Source: an uncultured Sphingobium sp. (GTDB taxonomy: Bacteria > Pseudomonadota > Alphaproteobacteria > Sphingomonadales > Sphingomonadaceae). Taken from it: a stretch of 50,472 bases of DNA. The translations under genes and the position numbers were made by a program. Location: contig CAMPHJ010000013.1 of assembly GCA_946885845.1 (NCBI GenBank), positions 1 to 50,472 of the forward strand, written 5' to 3'. Position 1 is the first letter of the stretch, and every line of letters starts with the position of its first letter. Below, piece by piece: positions 25,623 through 34,833 of this stretch. The notes beneath the pieces were generated by a model. The model made no database searches, was not told where the DNA came from, and saw only the letters and a program-made list of their open reading frames with translations.

Positions 25623-26029
25623 CAGCGTGTCTCCGTGTAGCGCGTGCGTAGATCCTGACTGCCCCGCCAACCGGAATAGTCGGCGTCGTAGAAATCCGGC
25701 CCGGCGCTGTCGGTGTGGATCGTGACGCCGGAAATGCCGGGCACAGCGGGATTGATCTTGTCGGCGGCGGCATGACGAACCGCGCGCAGAGTGGCTTTCT
25801 GGGTGAGATAGTTCGCCGCCACCACCGTCACCTGCACCCGTTCGGTCACGAAGCGGTTAGCGCCTGGCGAAGGCACATTGCGGTCCTGCTTCGAAATGCT
25901 TTCCAGCATGACGAAGGGCAGAGCCGTCCCCAGAGGTGCAGGGCCAGCAAAGATGCGCGCCACAGGGACCAACGCGATCATTGCCGCGTCCGCGACCAGC
26001 ACCGCGCGAACCGCCGCCACGCCGTCCAT
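25622..26029 (-). CDS. DUF3168-type tail completion/terminator protein
   Basis: The 135-residue protein (MDGVAAVRAVLVADAAMIAL...) has the DUF3168 layout: an N-terminal helix, VARIFAGPAPLGTALPFVML, TERVQVTVVAANYLTQKATL and RAVRHAAAD. These proteins cap the tail tube at its head-proximal end. It lies between the gp10-like and tube genes, overlapping the former's stop by one base. Confidence 0.85.
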   Translation of the reverse strand: MDGVAAVRAVLVADAAMIALVPVARIFAGPAPLGTALPFVMLESISKQDRNVPSPGANRFVTERVQVTVVAANYLTQKATLRAVRHAAADKINPAVPGISGVTIHTDSAGPDFYDADYSGWRGSQDLRTRYTETR

Positions 26030-26586
26030 CAGGCCGCCTCTTCCAGCGGTGCCGTGAAGCCGGTTTTGCCCTCGATGTAGCTCCGAATGCGGTTGGCGAA
26101 CGCCTTGGTCGCCTCATCCGCCCTCACGTCCAGAGCAGGGCGCATAAACGGATGGGCGCGATGGCCGGGATGCTGGACCACGCCCGACACGAAATTGTCT
26201 CCGATTCTGATCGCGCCTTCCGCATCGGATGAGCCTTCGCGCCGCATCTTCTGCGTCAGCTTGCGCGCGGACAGGCCGCTATCGCCTGCATTGATCACGT
26301 GGGGGCGGACGCCATATTCATGGAACAGGCCAAGAAACGCGTGCGGCCCCTTGAGGCTGATGGAGATCGAAAACGTGCCATCGGGGTTCTGGCGGGCCGA
26401 GCCTGTCTTGATCGACCGCGCCATTGCTCCGCTATCCTTCGGTGCCAGGCTGCGGGCCTCATCACGGATCGGAGCGGCTGCTGCCACCAGTCCCGCCCGA
26501 ATGGCATTTTTCTGAATGTTCATCGGCAGCGCGGCGAGATAGGCGTCCAGCTGCTTCAGGCCGCTGACGGGAAACGATTTGCTCAT
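26029..26586 (-). CDS. HK97 gp10-like head-tail protein
   Basis: The 185-residue protein starts MSKSFPVSGLKQLDAYLAAL and contains KNAIRAGLVAAAAPIRDEARSLAPKDSGAMARSI, the signature of the HK97 gp10 family. HPGHRAHPFMRPALD follows near the end. ATG 26586 overlaps the upstream stop as ATGA and is preferred over an in-frame ATG five codons earlier. The protein acts in head-tail joining or tail completion. Confidence 0.9.
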   Translation of the reverse strand: MSKSFPVSGLKQLDAYLAALPMNIQKNAIRAGLVAAAAPIRDEARSLAPKDSGAMARSIKTGSARQNPDGTFSISISLKGPHAFLGLFHEYGVRPHVINAGDSGLSARKLTQKMRREGSSDAEGAIRIGDNFVSGVVQHPGHRAHPFMRPALDVRADEATKAFANRIRSYIEGKTGFTAPLEEAA

Positions 26587-26834
26587 TCCTGACCTTTCCA
26601 AGCAACGGTGACAGCGCCGTGAACGATCTCCGTCGCAACCTCGTCGCCGGTTTCGTTCAGGACCAGGTCGTCTTTCTCATCAACCACGGTGCGCACCAAA
26701 AAACCGGCCTCGCAATCATACTCGATCACCCGGTTCTGGGCTGCGCCGTTCAGACGGACTTCAGTACGAGCGGCAATATCCCAGTCGATGCCCGGATCAT
26801 TTACTGACGATCGGGTTGGCGGGAGATCAGTCAT
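26583..26834 (-). CDS. Small phage connector-region protein
   Basis: The 83-residue acidic protein (MTDLPPTRSSVNDPGIDWDI...) is mainly beta (VIEYDCEAGFLVRTVVDEKD, IVHGAVTVAW). Start ATG 26834 overlaps the stop of the 54-residue gene upstream as ATGA. No family is recognised, but both edges are coupled to neighbours in the head-tail cluster. Confidence 0.72.
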   Translation of the reverse strand: MTDLPPTRSSVNDPGIDWDIAARTEVRLNGAAQNRVIEYDCEAGFLVRTVVDEKDDLVLNETGDEVATEIVHGAVTVAWKGQE

Positions 26835-26995
26835 GGCCGAATCTCCACATCGACATTGCAACCCATCACAGCGGCGGCCAGCATCAGGAGCTTGCAGCCG
26901 AGCCACACGCGCAGGCGGGTACGGCGAACGCCGGTGACAACCGCCTTAATCGTGATTTGGCGGGTCAACTTCGGCACGGAAATCTCTGCTTTCAT
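26831..26995 (-). CDS. 54-residue protein in head-tail cluster
   Basis: This short frame reads MKAEISVPKLTRQITIKAVV and ends MGCNVDVEIRP. It starts at ATG 26995, overlapping the head-closure stop as ATGA, and ends overlapping the next start as ATGA. It fills the gap exactly. A basic N-terminal part and one hydrophobic segment (about 33-48) are visible. Similar very short genes occur here in other siphophages. Its function is unknown. Confidence 0.72.
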   Translation of the reverse strand: MKAEISVPKLTRQITIKAVVTGVRRTRLRVWLGCKLLMLAAAVMGCNVDVEIRP

Positions 26996-27342
26996 GGCTC
27001 TTCCCCCGATGACGATAGCTCTTCAGCCATCAGCTCCAGCGCCTCACGGCGGCCCAGCTCGGCGGGGCCCGCGATGATCCGCAAGGTGCGGCCATCCACC
27101 TGAACGCGCATGTCGCTGGTGATGTCATTGCGATACCGCATGCGGATCCGCGCAGGTCGCCGAGCGATCGAGACGCTATCATCCAGATTTTCAGCACGCG
27201 AAGGCAGCACGTCCCGCACCTGCGCCCAAACGGTCGCATGCACTTCCCACGCGGACGACGATGTGCCGTACACGGGGTCCTGCGTCACAACGCGCCGCTC
27301 GATCGTGATGAGGCGGTCGAGTGTTCCCGGATCGAGTGACAT
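26992..27342 (-). CDS. Head closure / head-tail joining protein
   Basis: The 116-residue protein (MSLDPGTLDRLITIERRVVT...) matches the Phage_H_T_join family (SPP1 gp16-like): LDRLITIERR at the start, VWAQVRDVLPSRAENL, RIRMRYRNDITSDMRVQVDG and LRIIAGPAELGRREALEL. It plugs the connector after packaging. It overlaps the gp6-like gene by one base. Confidence 0.9.
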   Translation of the reverse strand: MSLDPGTLDRLITIERRVVTQDPVYGTSSSAWEVHATVWAQVRDVLPSRAENLDDSVSIARRPARIRMRYRNDITSDMRVQVDGRTLRIIAGPAELGRREALELMAEELSSSGEEP

Positions 27343-27908
27343 CAGCGGTAAACCCGGTATGGCTGGAGAAGATCATCGACCGTGGCCGACATGGGGATGG
27401 CAGTAGGGGTGATATTCAGATCCGACGCGGATGACCGAAACCGATGCATGTCGCCGACCATCATGAGGATGGCAGCCTTGATCGGTGCTGGCACAGTCTC
27501 GTAGCCTGCCTGATACTGGATCCGCAGAGCATCGCGCCGCTGCGAGCCGTTCAACCAAGGCCACCCGCTTGCCGGCCGCTCAATTTCACCATCGAACACA
27601 TTCAACGAACTGGCGTCGATCGTATGTTCGTTATCCTCTTGATCGACATAGGCGATGCTGATGAGGGACAAAACTGGGGGCAGGGGAAGCCGGATGCTCT
27701 CCGAAACTGGCAGCCCCATTCGAACCTCCAGATCCTGCACGCCGATAGAGCGCCCTAGCCAGCCATCTGGCCCGCCCACATGCTGTGTCGCCGCCGCGAT
27801 CAGGCCTTCGACAAAGACCTTCTCCTGCTCTCCATCCAGGCGCAGGTGCACCTTCGCTTCTTCCCAGGTCACTGATGGAGCAGCTGGAGTCACGGCGACG
27901 ACATGCAT
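27342..27908 (-). CDS. Head-tail connector protein (gp6-like adaptor)
   Basis: The 188-residue protein (PSVTWEEAKVHLRLDGEQEK...) has the helix-rich start and ending typical of HK97 gp6-like adaptors: VEGLIAAATQHVGGPDGWLG, LPLPPVLSLISIAYVD, and a final helix APIKAAILMMVGDMHRFR. It joins the portal to the head-closure protein. The order matches other HK97-type phages. Confidence 0.88.
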   Translation of the reverse strand: MHVVAVTPAAPSVTWEEAKVHLRLDGEQEKVFVEGLIAAATQHVGGPDGWLGRSIGVQDLEVRMGLPVSESIRLPLPPVLSLISIAYVDQEDNEHTIDASSLNVFDGEIERPASGWPWLNGSQRRDALRIQYQAGYETVPAPIKAAILMMVGDMHRFRSSASDLNITPTAIPMSATVDDLLQPYRVYR

Positions 27909-27909
27909 A

Positions 27910-28200
27910 TCAGTTGGTGGCCTTGCTTTCGGCCGTCTTGTCCGCCGACTTGGGATCAGCCTTGTTCTTTGGCGCGCCCGCCTGCTTGTTCACGATCGGC
28001 GCGGCCTGCTTTTCTTCAGCCACCTGTTCCTCCTGTTCGTCTTTCGGGTGAACATCGTCACCGATGATCTTGACCAGGCCGACCGCCTTCAACTCGGCGG
28101 CGCGCGCGCGAGTGACGATGTGGGTCGAACCAGCGAGCACGTTCTTGTCTACGTCGGTGCCCTCCGCACCGCTGTAGTCACGCAAAACCTTGATTTTCAT
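27910..28200 (-). CDS. Hypothetical protein downstream of capsid
   Basis: The 96-residue protein has a short beta N-terminal part (MKIKVLRDYSGAEGTDVDKN) and a long Lys/Glu/Ala-rich tail from about residue 50 that looks disordered. It lies just after the capsid gene, where decoration or small head proteins are often encoded. No function can be assigned from sequence. Confidence 0.7.
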   Translation of the reverse strand: MKIKVLRDYSGAEGTDVDKNVLAGSTHIVTRARAAELKAVGLVKIIGDDVHPKDEQEEQVAEEKQAAPIVNKQAGAPKNKADPKSADKTAESKATN

Positions 28201-28206
28201 GAGATA

Positions 28207-28266
28207 CTCCTTTCCAGACCGCCGGCTCCGGCGGTCTGGAAAGGAGGGCGGACTGATCCGCCCTCC
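28207..28266 (-). terminator. Two overlapping hairpins after the capsid gene
   Basis: A perfect 19-bp hairpin (28207-28225/28228-28246, loop CT) and a 10-bp hairpin (28243-28252/28257-28266, loop CTGA) share bases 28243-28246, so they cannot both form fully. They start 8 bases after the capsid stop. No U-tract follows, so mRNA stabilisation or attenuation is likelier than full termination. Confidence 0.7.
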
Positions 28267-28274
28267 CCCTCAGG

Positions 28275-29558
28275 TCAGACGACGTTGCCGAAGTCGCCGT
28301 AGATCAGCGCTTCGGGACGATACACCGCCAGGGCGACCCGTTCTTCGCCGCGGATCGTCACCAGGTTCTTGATGAAGTTGTCGCGATCTTCCGTGGAAAG
28401 TTCGACGTTGGCGTCTTCACGGTCGAAAAGCTGACATGCCAACTTGAAGGCCCCGGTCAGGAACTTGTCGACCGTCATCGCCGGTGTCTCCACTACGGGC
28501 AGACGCCACAGGCGCGGCTGTGCTCCATCGGCCGCGTTGCCGATGATATATTCGCCGATGTCGTTCTTCAGCGTTTCAATGCGCGCCCAATCGATCGGGT
28601 TGAGAATGTGACCGGTAGCCGGGTATTCTGCGAGCACCGCCTGAAGCATGGCATAGCGGAGCTGATCGATCATGGTATCAGCCACCAGGCCGCCAGGCGC
28701 TGCATAGGCAGTCGCCTGCGGGACCATGCCCAGCAGGTTCGATCCGGTGCCGTCGCCCTTCAGCAGCTGTAGCTCCTCAGCATATGCCAGCCCATAACGA
28801 AGGCGACCGTCGATATAGGATTCGAGCATGGGAGCATCGGCAAGGATCTGCTTCGACGCCTGAACCCAGTGGGCGATGGTCGCCACCGAAAGCGTCTTGA
28901 GATCGAACTTCAGTTCCGACTGGGCCTTGGTCGTCCCTTCGGCCGCCGTCGCTGCGTTGTTCGTGAAGCCGGTCTCCTGCACAAACTGGATGGCATTGGA
29001 GTTGGTGCGACCGGGCGTGATGAGGTCGCGCACCGTCATGCGGCGTTCCGGAGGCGCCACGATACCGGCCTGGCGATCGGGAATAATGAGGTCGCCAGCG
29101 GATCCGTCCGCGTCCGTGGTCAGCGATGTGATGATCGCCTTGCATGAGAAGGACACCGAACCCTTGGAAGGCGCGCGATCCATGAAGGCCTTAATCCCTT
29201 CATCGGCAGTGACCAGCGAACCCACCGACTTGCGAGCTTTGCCGCCGTCCGGGTTGCCCGCCCGCGCGAGCTTCTGTTCGATTTCACCCATCGACGCGGA
29301 AAGTTCATTGAACTTTACCAGCGCCTCGTCAGCCGCCTGCTTGGCTGCGGTGCTCAGCTGTTCGCCCTTCTCCAGGCGACCCTTCGCATCTTCTGCGAAT
29401 TCCTTGACCTTGTCGGTCGCGGCCTTCAGGTCGCGGGAAAGCTGTTTGACGTCAGGCGTGTCGCCACCGCCGTCCTTGCGGCCGAATTCGGGGGCCACCA
29501 TGCCGCCCATGGCGAGGGCCGCCGCCGAGGAGGCAGCGAGGATATTTGGATGTTTCAT
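28275..29558 (-). CDS. HK97-fold major capsid protein with N-terminal delta (scaffold) domain
   Basis: The 427-residue protein has a helical, charged N-terminal part (about 35-105, coiled coil) that would be the cleaved delta domain. The HK97-fold core follows: DADGSAGDLIIPDRQAGIV, ITPGRTNSNAIQFVQETGFT, AEGTTKAQSELKFDLKTLSV, HWVQASKQILADAPMLESYI, and LLKGDGTGSNLLGM. The protease that would remove the delta domain is the next gene upstream. It forms the icosahedral head. Confidence 0.94.
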   Translation of the reverse strand: MKHPNILAASSAAALAMGGMVAPEFGRKDGGGDTPDVKQLSRDLKAATDKVKEFAEDAKGRLEKGEQLSTAAKQAADEALVKFNELSASMGEIEQKLARAGNPDGGKARKSVGSLVTADEGIKAFMDRAPSKGSVSFSCKAIITSLTTDADGSAGDLIIPDRQAGIVAPPERRMTVRDLITPGRTNSNAIQFVQETGFTNNAATAAEGTTKAQSELKFDLKTLSVATIAHWVQASKQILADAPMLESYIDGRLRYGLAYAEELQLLKGDGTGSNLLGMVPQATAYAAPGGLVADTMIDQLRYAMLQAVLAEYPATGHILNPIDWARIETLKNDIGEYIIGNAADGAQPRLWRLPVVETPAMTVDKFLTGAFKLACQLFDREDANVELSTEDRDNFIKNLVTIRGEERVALAVYRPEALIYGDFGNVV

Positions 29559-29569
29559 AAAAACTCCTA

Positions 29570-30268
29570 TCAGAGCTGGGGTAGGTCGAAGCCTGCGATG
29601 GCGTCGGAGATGGACTTGATGTCGCCAGCGCTCGCGGACTCGCTCCGGAGCAGGTAATCCAGGCCATGGCTGGCGATTGCCGCAGCCTGGGATTTCGAGA
29701 AGGGGAAAGCCTCGCGCAGTGCCTTCTCAAATTCGGGTTTGGTGGGGAGCTGACCGCGCTCCAGCTTGAACTTCACCGCTTCGACACGGGCATCATCCTT
29801 GGCGGGGAAGGTAACCAGGCTGACCTCAACCAGGTCGAGCTTGATCAGGGTGCGGATGCCGGTCTTTTCGTCATAGCTGGCCTGCCGGACCCAGTAACCG
29901 ATGGACAAGCCCGTGACGGCACCGGCCTTCAATAGCGCGTGCGCTTCGCGTGCCTGGGCAACGTCATCCTTCAGCAGCCGCCCCTTGACCTTCAGTCCAT
30001 GGCTATCCTCTTCAAGATAGTCATAGACCCCGATCGGCTCGGCAGTCCGGTGCTGCCAAAGCACCGGAACAATCCGGTTTTTCGCTTTCAGCTCCGCAAG
30101 GCTTTCCAGGAACGCGCCAGGGGCAACAACCTCACCATAGCTGTCCGGGTCGCCGCCGAAAACGGAACCGTAGCCCTCAAAAGAGCCATCTTCGGCCACG
30201 TCGCTCGCCTTGATCGACAGGCTGAAGTCGCGAACCTTCAGCTGCCCATGCTTGTGGTGCAACAGCAT
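29570..30268 (-). CDS. HK97-type prohead protease
   Basis: The 232-residue protein starts [20 protein letters not shown] and has the U35 prohead protease pattern: FEGYGSVFGGDPDSYGEVVA, VPVLWQHRTAEPIGVY with the catalytic His, GAVTGLSIGYW with the catalytic Ser, and LDLVEVSLVTFPA. It cleaves scaffold and capsid delta domains during maturation. The ATG overlaps the portal stop as TGATG. It lies between portal and capsid as usual. Confidence 0.93.
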   Translation of the reverse strand: MLLHHKHGQLKVRDFSLSIKASDVAEDGSFEGYGSVFGGDPDSYGEVVAPGAFLESLAELKAKNRIVPVLWQHRTAEPIGVYDYLEEDSHGLKVKGRLLKDDVAQAREAHALLKAGAVTGLSIGYWVRQASYDEKTGIRTLIKLDLVEVSLVTFPAKDDARVEAVKFKLERGQLPTKPEFEKALREAFPFSKSQAAAIASHGLDYLLRSESASAGDIKSISDAIAGFDLPQL

Positions 30269-31563
30269 CACGCGTCTTCCTTCTGCTTCAACGAGGGCAG
30301 GCCCTCTGGAAATAGCCAGTCGATGATCGACCGCTTGGCGGCCTCTCCGGTGCTGGTCATGGTGCCCAGCTTGTCCGCCGGGATCATGTTCGACTGGATG
30401 GTCAGCTGATCGCCGCCGGACAACGGCGGCAGATTTTCGAGGCGGCGAACCTCGTTGCGGGTCATGATCCCGTTTTGGACCATGGTGGAATAGAACGCGG
30501 CCCGCCCCGCGCTGTCGGCACGCAGCAGGCCCTCGATATTGATCTCCACCGTGATGGTCAGCCGCTCGGCCGCCGTGAGCAACTGCTTCATCACCGCCTG
30601 CTCGATCCGCTTGATGCGTTCGCGTAGTCCAAAGATCAGCCATCCCAGCGTCTGCTGTTCAATGCTGCTGCCCAGATGGGTGTTGCCAGCAGTGTGACCG
30701 ACCATGTGCGGCGGGACGCCGAACCAACGGCAGCCATCCTCAACCGAGAATTGTCGACTCTCGATCATCTGGGCGTCGATCGCATTCAGGCTAAGGCTCT
30801 GCCACCCCAGACCCGCCTCCAGCACCATCGGCTTGCCGTTGTTGTCGCCAGACAGGGGTTCGACAACATATTTGTAGATGTCGTCACGCTGTTCCTTGGT
30901 CAGCGTTTTCGCATCCTTGGTGGTCAGGACACCGCTTGGACGGAGGCCATTCCGGGACATCTGCCCGGCGGCCTCTTCGTGAGCCATCGCGACGCCGAAA
31001 GAATGACGGCCGAAGGCGAGGGTGGACAGACCCCCGAGCGGCGATCCGCCAAATCCCCGCACATGAAACATTTCGTCCTGGGCGACATCGAATGTTTGGC
31101 CATTGTCGACATACCGATAGCGAATCGACCCATCAGCAGCCTTCCGAACGGCTACCGCATCAGGGCGCAACGGCGTGAGCGCGACTATTTTGCCACCGGT
31201 CCCCCGCGAGATCCGCGCAAAGGCGTTGCCCCAAAGCTCCAGCGCAACGCACATGAACTGCCAGAAATCGAGCGCGGTTTGATCGGCATTTGGGCTGTCA
31301 TGCAGCAGGCCGTAGAGCGGATGAGCCTTGAAGACGGCCCTATTTCCGGCGTTTCCTTCCTTATACACCATGAACGGCAGCGACGATATCGTCCCAGATA
31401 CCAGGCGCACACACGCCCAAACCGTGGACAATGTCAGGGCGTTCGATGCCGTTATCATCTTGCCGGTCGAGGAAGGCGCTTCGAAGACACCTTTCCATGA
31501 CGACGGGCTAAGCAGCGACAGCGCCGTACGCAGGCCGCGCAGCATCTTGCGACCGAACATCAT
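30268..31563 (-). CDS. Phage portal protein (HK97 family)
   Basis: The 431-residue protein contains [52 protein letters not shown], and further on [17 protein letters not shown] and [14 protein letters not shown], all characteristic of HK97-type portals. It forms the dodecameric DNA entry vertex. The ATG overlaps the large terminase stop as ATGA. Confidence 0.94.
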   Translation of the reverse strand: MMFGRKMLRGLRTALSLLSPSSWKGVFEAPSSTGKMITASNALTLSTVWACVRLVSGTISSLPFMVYKEGNAGNRAVFKAHPLYGLLHDSPNADQTALDFWQFMCVALELWGNAFARISRGTGGKIVALTPLRPDAVAVRKAADGSIRYRYVDNGQTFDVAQDEMFHVRGFGGSPLGGLSTLAFGRHSFGVAMAHEEAAGQMSRNGLRPSGVLTTKDAKTLTKEQRDDIYKYVVEPLSGDNNGKPMVLEAGLGWQSLSLNAIDAQMIESRQFSVEDGCRWFGVPPHMVGHTAGNTHLGSSIEQQTLGWLIFGLRERIKRIEQAVMKQLLTAAERLTITVEINIEGLLRADSAGRAAFYSTMVQNGIMTRNEVRRLENLPPLSGGDQLTIQSNMIPADKLGTMTSTGEAAKRSIIDWLFPEGLPSLKQKEDA

Positions 31564-33323
31564 GCTGCGCGCGCCTTCAGGGCGCCGATGAAATCATCGA
31601 TCCCGCCCCCCTGCGCACCTGGATTAGCCTCCAGCAGCTTGGCAGCGTTGAAACCAGCGATCAGCGGGTCAATCTTGGCCTTGCCGGCGGATTCCTTCGT
31701 GATCAGCACGGCGTTCCCTTTCTGCTCTGCCTTCGCGTTACCGACACACCACGCCATCATGCGCGACCCGTCATGGACGACCATTTTTAGCTTCAGCTTC
31801 CGCTCCATCGACCAGACAGCGGACGACAACCGAAAGCCTTGGCTCACCGCGACCACCTGCGGATGAACGAGACCGATCTCCGCCAGAGCGTCGACCAATG
31901 CGCCCACACCTTGCGGGTCGAGTCCCACGGCACCCTTGTCGGGCAGAAGCCCACTAGCTTGGACCTGCTCGATGACGGCGACGATCTCCGCTACATCCTG
32001 TTCGGCCAGATCGGCTTTCAGATCGTCCCAGTCTTCCAGCGGCAGCCCACCATTATGGCCGACCTTCACCAGCGAACCGTCATCCACAAAATTCTGCAGC
32101 ACGGACTCTTCCGACTGCCGCTGCGTGAACACCTCCGGCCACGCCCAGGCACGGAACCAAAAGAGCCAGCGCCGCGTCCCGCGTTCGCGTCCGGCGACAC
32201 ACAGTCCGAAAAGATCGTCCAAGCCGCCGCCGTCGATACCGACCACCGCGACCTCGCAGCGGCGCAGCAGCTCTTCCAGCGTTAGCGTCTTGTCGCCCGC
32301 CGCCTCCCATGAATCCGCGCCGCGCCAGCGGTGACGGCTAAGACGAAGGCCGATTTCAACATTCAGATGCTTCGCTAGGAATATCTGAAGCGCCCCAGAG
32401 CCTTCGCGTTGGGCCTCTATGAGCTTGCCCATCAGCCATTCCGCATCGACCGACCGGCCGATGTTCGGATTGGTGACGTAGAAGTTCTTCGGGTCGAGGT
32501 ATGCCTCGGCCTCGATCATATCCTCCGGATACTCATACAGCATCCCGAACTTCCGCAGATCGGCCACTGTGCCGTCGCGGATTTCGCGGAACAGCGACAG
32601 CTTGGAAGCGAACACGCCTGCCGGCGCTTCGTCGCTATGCGTGGAGAGATAGACGACGAAACCCTCTGGCCTCGAAACCAGACCGCCGGTCGCCTCCATC
32701 AGCATGGCGTCGGCACGGGGCATTTTGCCGAACAGCCAAAGCTCTTCGACGATGATGAATGCCGCCTTCTTGCCCGACACGATGTCCGTGTCAGCGGCGA
32801 CCACCTTTAATTCGGCGCGGGTCACCCGATGTTTGATTGTCCGCTGATTCTCCACGATGTGGAGGAGCAGGTTCAACTCAGGATCTTCGCGGACCATCCC
32901 CATCGCCGGGGTGAAAACGTTGTTCGCCACCTCCTTCGTGGGCGCCAGCACCAACAGCTCGGCCGAGTGGCGCCAGTTGCGCACGATCGCTGTCACCGCG
33001 ATTCCGGCTGCAATGGTCGACTTCGAGTTCTTCTTGCTGATCAGCAGCAAGAACTCATTGATAAGGCGTCGTGCCGTGTCCGGATTGTAGGCGCCGAATA
33101 TGGCACCCACGAACTCGAAAACGAATGGCTCGCTTACCTCCCCGAAGGTCGGATAGCGCTCCAGCTCAGCATCATATGGCAGATCGGTGATCTGCAAGGA
33201 TTTGAAGACGGCAAGCGCCGCCTCCGCCTCGTCAGGGAAGAGAGGATCGAACGGCACAAGCGAGCGCCGCTCAACAATCCTCTCGCGCCAGTCCGGGCAC
33301 GCGGTCGACCAATCCTGCTGCAC
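31560..33323 (-). CDS. Terminase large subunit
   Basis: The 587-residue protein is a Terminase_1-type packaging motor. [20 protein letters not shown] is the Walker-A-like region (about 89-108) and [13 protein letters not shown] the Walker [18 protein letters not shown] resembles the coupling motif, and a C-terminal RuvC-like nuclease part carries [19 protein letters not shown]. It follows the small terminase after 7 bases. Confidence 0.94.
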   Translation of the reverse strand: MQQDWSTACPDWRERIVERRSLVPFDPLFPDEAEAALAVFKSLQITDLPYDAELERYPTFGEVSEPFVFEFVGAIFGAYNPDTARRLINEFLLLISKKNSKSTIAAGIAVTAIVRNWRHSAELLVLAPTKEVANNVFTPAMGMVREDPELNLLLHIVENQRTIKHRVTRAELKVVAADTDIVSGKKAAFIIVEELWLFGKMPRADAMLMEATGGLVSRPEGFVVYLSTHSDEAPAGVFASKLSLFREIRDGTVADLRKFGMLYEYPEDMIEAEAYLDPKNFYVTNPNIGRSVDAEWLMGKLIEAQREGSGALQIFLAKHLNVEIGLRLSRHRWRGADSWEAAGDKTLTLEELLRRCEVAVVGIDGGGLDDLFGLCVAGRERGTRRWLFWFRAWAWPEVFTQRQSEESVLQNFVDDGSLVKVGHNGGLPLEDWDDLKADLAEQDVAEIVAVIEQVQASGLLPDKGAVGLDPQGVGALVDALAEIGLVHPQVVAVSQGFRLSSAVWSMERKLKLKMVVHDGSRMMAWCVGNAKAEQKGNAVLITKESAGKAKIDPLIAGFNAAKLLEANPGAQGGGIDDFIGALKARAA

Positions 33324-33330
33324 AGCAGCC

Positions 33331-33810
33331 TCAGTTCAGGCGCGGTGACACCGGCGGAGCGAACTTGCCGGTGACCTTGCCAGCGGCTTCCTTCGCGGCA
33401 GCCTTGATCCCGATCGGCTTTTGCGAGGCGGCCTTGGCGGGGCGGTCGGTAAATCTGTCCGACAGGCTCTGGAGGCGGAGGCGCTCCATCTTCTTGTCGA
33501 GCAACGACATGGCGGCCACGCTGCCAGCCTCCACCTGGCTGACCATGGCCGCCATGTTCTTCATTTCGAGCTTGAGGCGGGCCGATGCCTTGCCGCTAAG
33601 CTCATGAAAATAATGGCGGTTCAGCGTCCGCACGGTGATTTGCAAGGCGGTGGCAATAGCCTCTTCATCATGCCCGCAGGCAAGCGAAAGCTGTACAAAA
33701 CGGCGGTTTTCTGCGGTTGGTACATGAGGCGGTCGCCCCTTCTTCCCGCGCGACGCGGGGATCGGGTCACCGAACAGGTCGACCACACCGCTCAAAAATA
33801 CGTCGCCCAA
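33331..33810 (-). CDS. Terminase small subunit candidate
   Basis: The protein has an HTH ([20 protein letters not shown]) and a helical remainder with a basic, Lys/Ala-rich C terminus, and lies directly before the large terminase, so it is the likely small terminase that recognises packaging DNA. The start is uncertain. TTG 33810 is chosen because GGAG lies 9 bases upstream; GTG 33786 and ATG 33885 are also in frame, the last overlapping the HNH gene. Confidence 0.78.
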   Translation of the reverse strand: MGDVFLSGVVDLFGDPIPASRGKKGRPPHVPTAENRRFVQLSLACGHDEEAIATALQITVRTLNRHYFHELSGKASARLKLEMKNMAAMVSQVEAGSVAAMSLLDKKMERLRLQSLSDRFTDRPAKAASQKPIGIKAAAKEAAGKVTGKFAPPVSPRLN

Positions 33811-33860
33811 GAAAAAAATCTCCGAATGGGACAGTAGGCGGTAATAGGGCCGCCGGAGCC

Positions 33861-34199
33861 CTAGACTTTTGACCCACCCCCCCATGTCCGACCCTGCGCC
33901 CGCGCTGCCCGCGCCGCCGCCGTCTTCTGCTGGTGATGGGTGAAGCAGAGCAGCTCGACGTTGCTGGCGTCCAGGTCCGCGCCGCCGTCCTTCCGCTCAA
34001 CGATATGATCAGCGATGATCCGGTGCGTGGGCGTCGGGCAGCCGGGCCGCTCGCAGCGGGCACCGCGCCCTCGCTTGATGTCGGCAACCAGCCCGCGCCA
34101 CTCCGGCGAAGAGTAGAACCCTTCAGCCACCTTGGGCGCAGCCTTCACCTTGGCAGGCATCCCGCCGAGGCGGGAGCCGAGAGCCTTGAGCTTTCCCAT
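33861..34199 (-). CDS. HNH endonuclease
   Basis: The 112-residue protein starts MGKLKALGSRLGGMPAKVKA and carries the HNH core: FYSSPEWRGLVADIKRGRGA, CERPGC, HRIIADHIVERKDGGADLDA, NVELLCFTHHQQKT. HNH proteins encoded beside the terminase genes assist cos cleavage in HK97-like phages, and this one directly precedes the small terminase. A cos-type packaging mechanism is therefore favoured. Confidence 0.92.
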   Translation of the reverse strand: MGKLKALGSRLGGMPAKVKAAPKVAEGFYSSPEWRGLVADIKRGRGARCERPGCPTPTHRIIADHIVERKDGGADLDASNVELLCFTHHQQKTAAARAARAQGRTWGGGSKV

Positions 34200-34215
34200 G
34201 ATCGCGCCTGGTAAA

Positions 34216-34257
34216 TGACAACGCCCCGCAAGGCGGGGGCCAAGCGGGGCGCTGTCA
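34216..34257. repeat. Imperfect 14-bp inverted repeat upstream of HNH gene
   Basis: TGACAACGCCCCGC (34216-34229) and GCGGGGCGCTGTCA (34244-34257) pair over 14 positions with one mismatch around a 14-base loop. It lies at the head of the packaging/late genes and could be a terminator, a late regulatory site or part of the cos region. The gap 34200-34389 holds no gene I can support. Confidence 0.55.
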
Positions 34258-34389
34258 GTGTTGGAGAGGATCGTCCCGCTGGTCCCGCACATAGGTCCGC
34301 TACCAGCGTATGCATTTGCTACACGATTTGAGCGAAAAGACGGACAAAGTTTATTTGCAGGATGCAACATTCTACCCCTTGCACCGTCT

Positions 34390-34833
34390 CTATGCGCGGG
34401 TTTCTGCGGCGTTCAGCGCCTCGCAAATGCAGGTAATGGCGCGGCTATATCGCTTGCGCAGCCCATCAGCGCCCAGCACCAGCCTCATCGGCTTCAGCAG
34501 CGCCCGCCACGGCACCACCTTGCGGCCCGCTGCCAGCGACATGATAGCCAGCACGACCAGCTTGCGATCACGCTCAGGGGCCAGAGCCAACCAGGCAGAC
34601 GCCTCCTCCATCCGCGCCAGCTGCTCGCGTGACAGGGGAATGCGCGGCACCGGCTTGTCCTCATGCGCGGCCCAATCCCACCAGTCCCTCACGATCAGGT
34701 GCCATGGCCCATCAGATGCGAAGGCCCAGCGCCCGCTCTCCGTGCGCCACTGGAACTGCATGGCCTCGACCAGACGCTCCTCAACGTCGGCGAATGTCCA
34801 GAATTGCGACCCTTCCGTCACTGGAACCCCCAT
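34390..34833 (-). CDS. DUF6362-like protein, candidate late regulator
   Basis: The 147-residue protein (FWTFADVEERLVEAMQFQWR...) ends with LRLVLGADGLRKRYSRAITC, a likely HTH-like DNA-contacting helix pair. It resembles the DUF6362 family seen in alphaproteobacterial prophages. It lies between the replication genes and the packaging genes, where late activators commonly sit. The regulatory role is inference from position. Confidence 0.65.
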   Translation of the reverse strand: MGVPVTEGSQFWTFADVEERLVEAMQFQWRTESGRWAFASDGPWHLIVRDWWDWAAHEDKPVPRIPLSREQLARMEEASAWLALAPERDRKLVVLAIMSLAAGRKVVPWRALLKPMRLVLGADGLRKRYSRAITCICEALNAAETRA

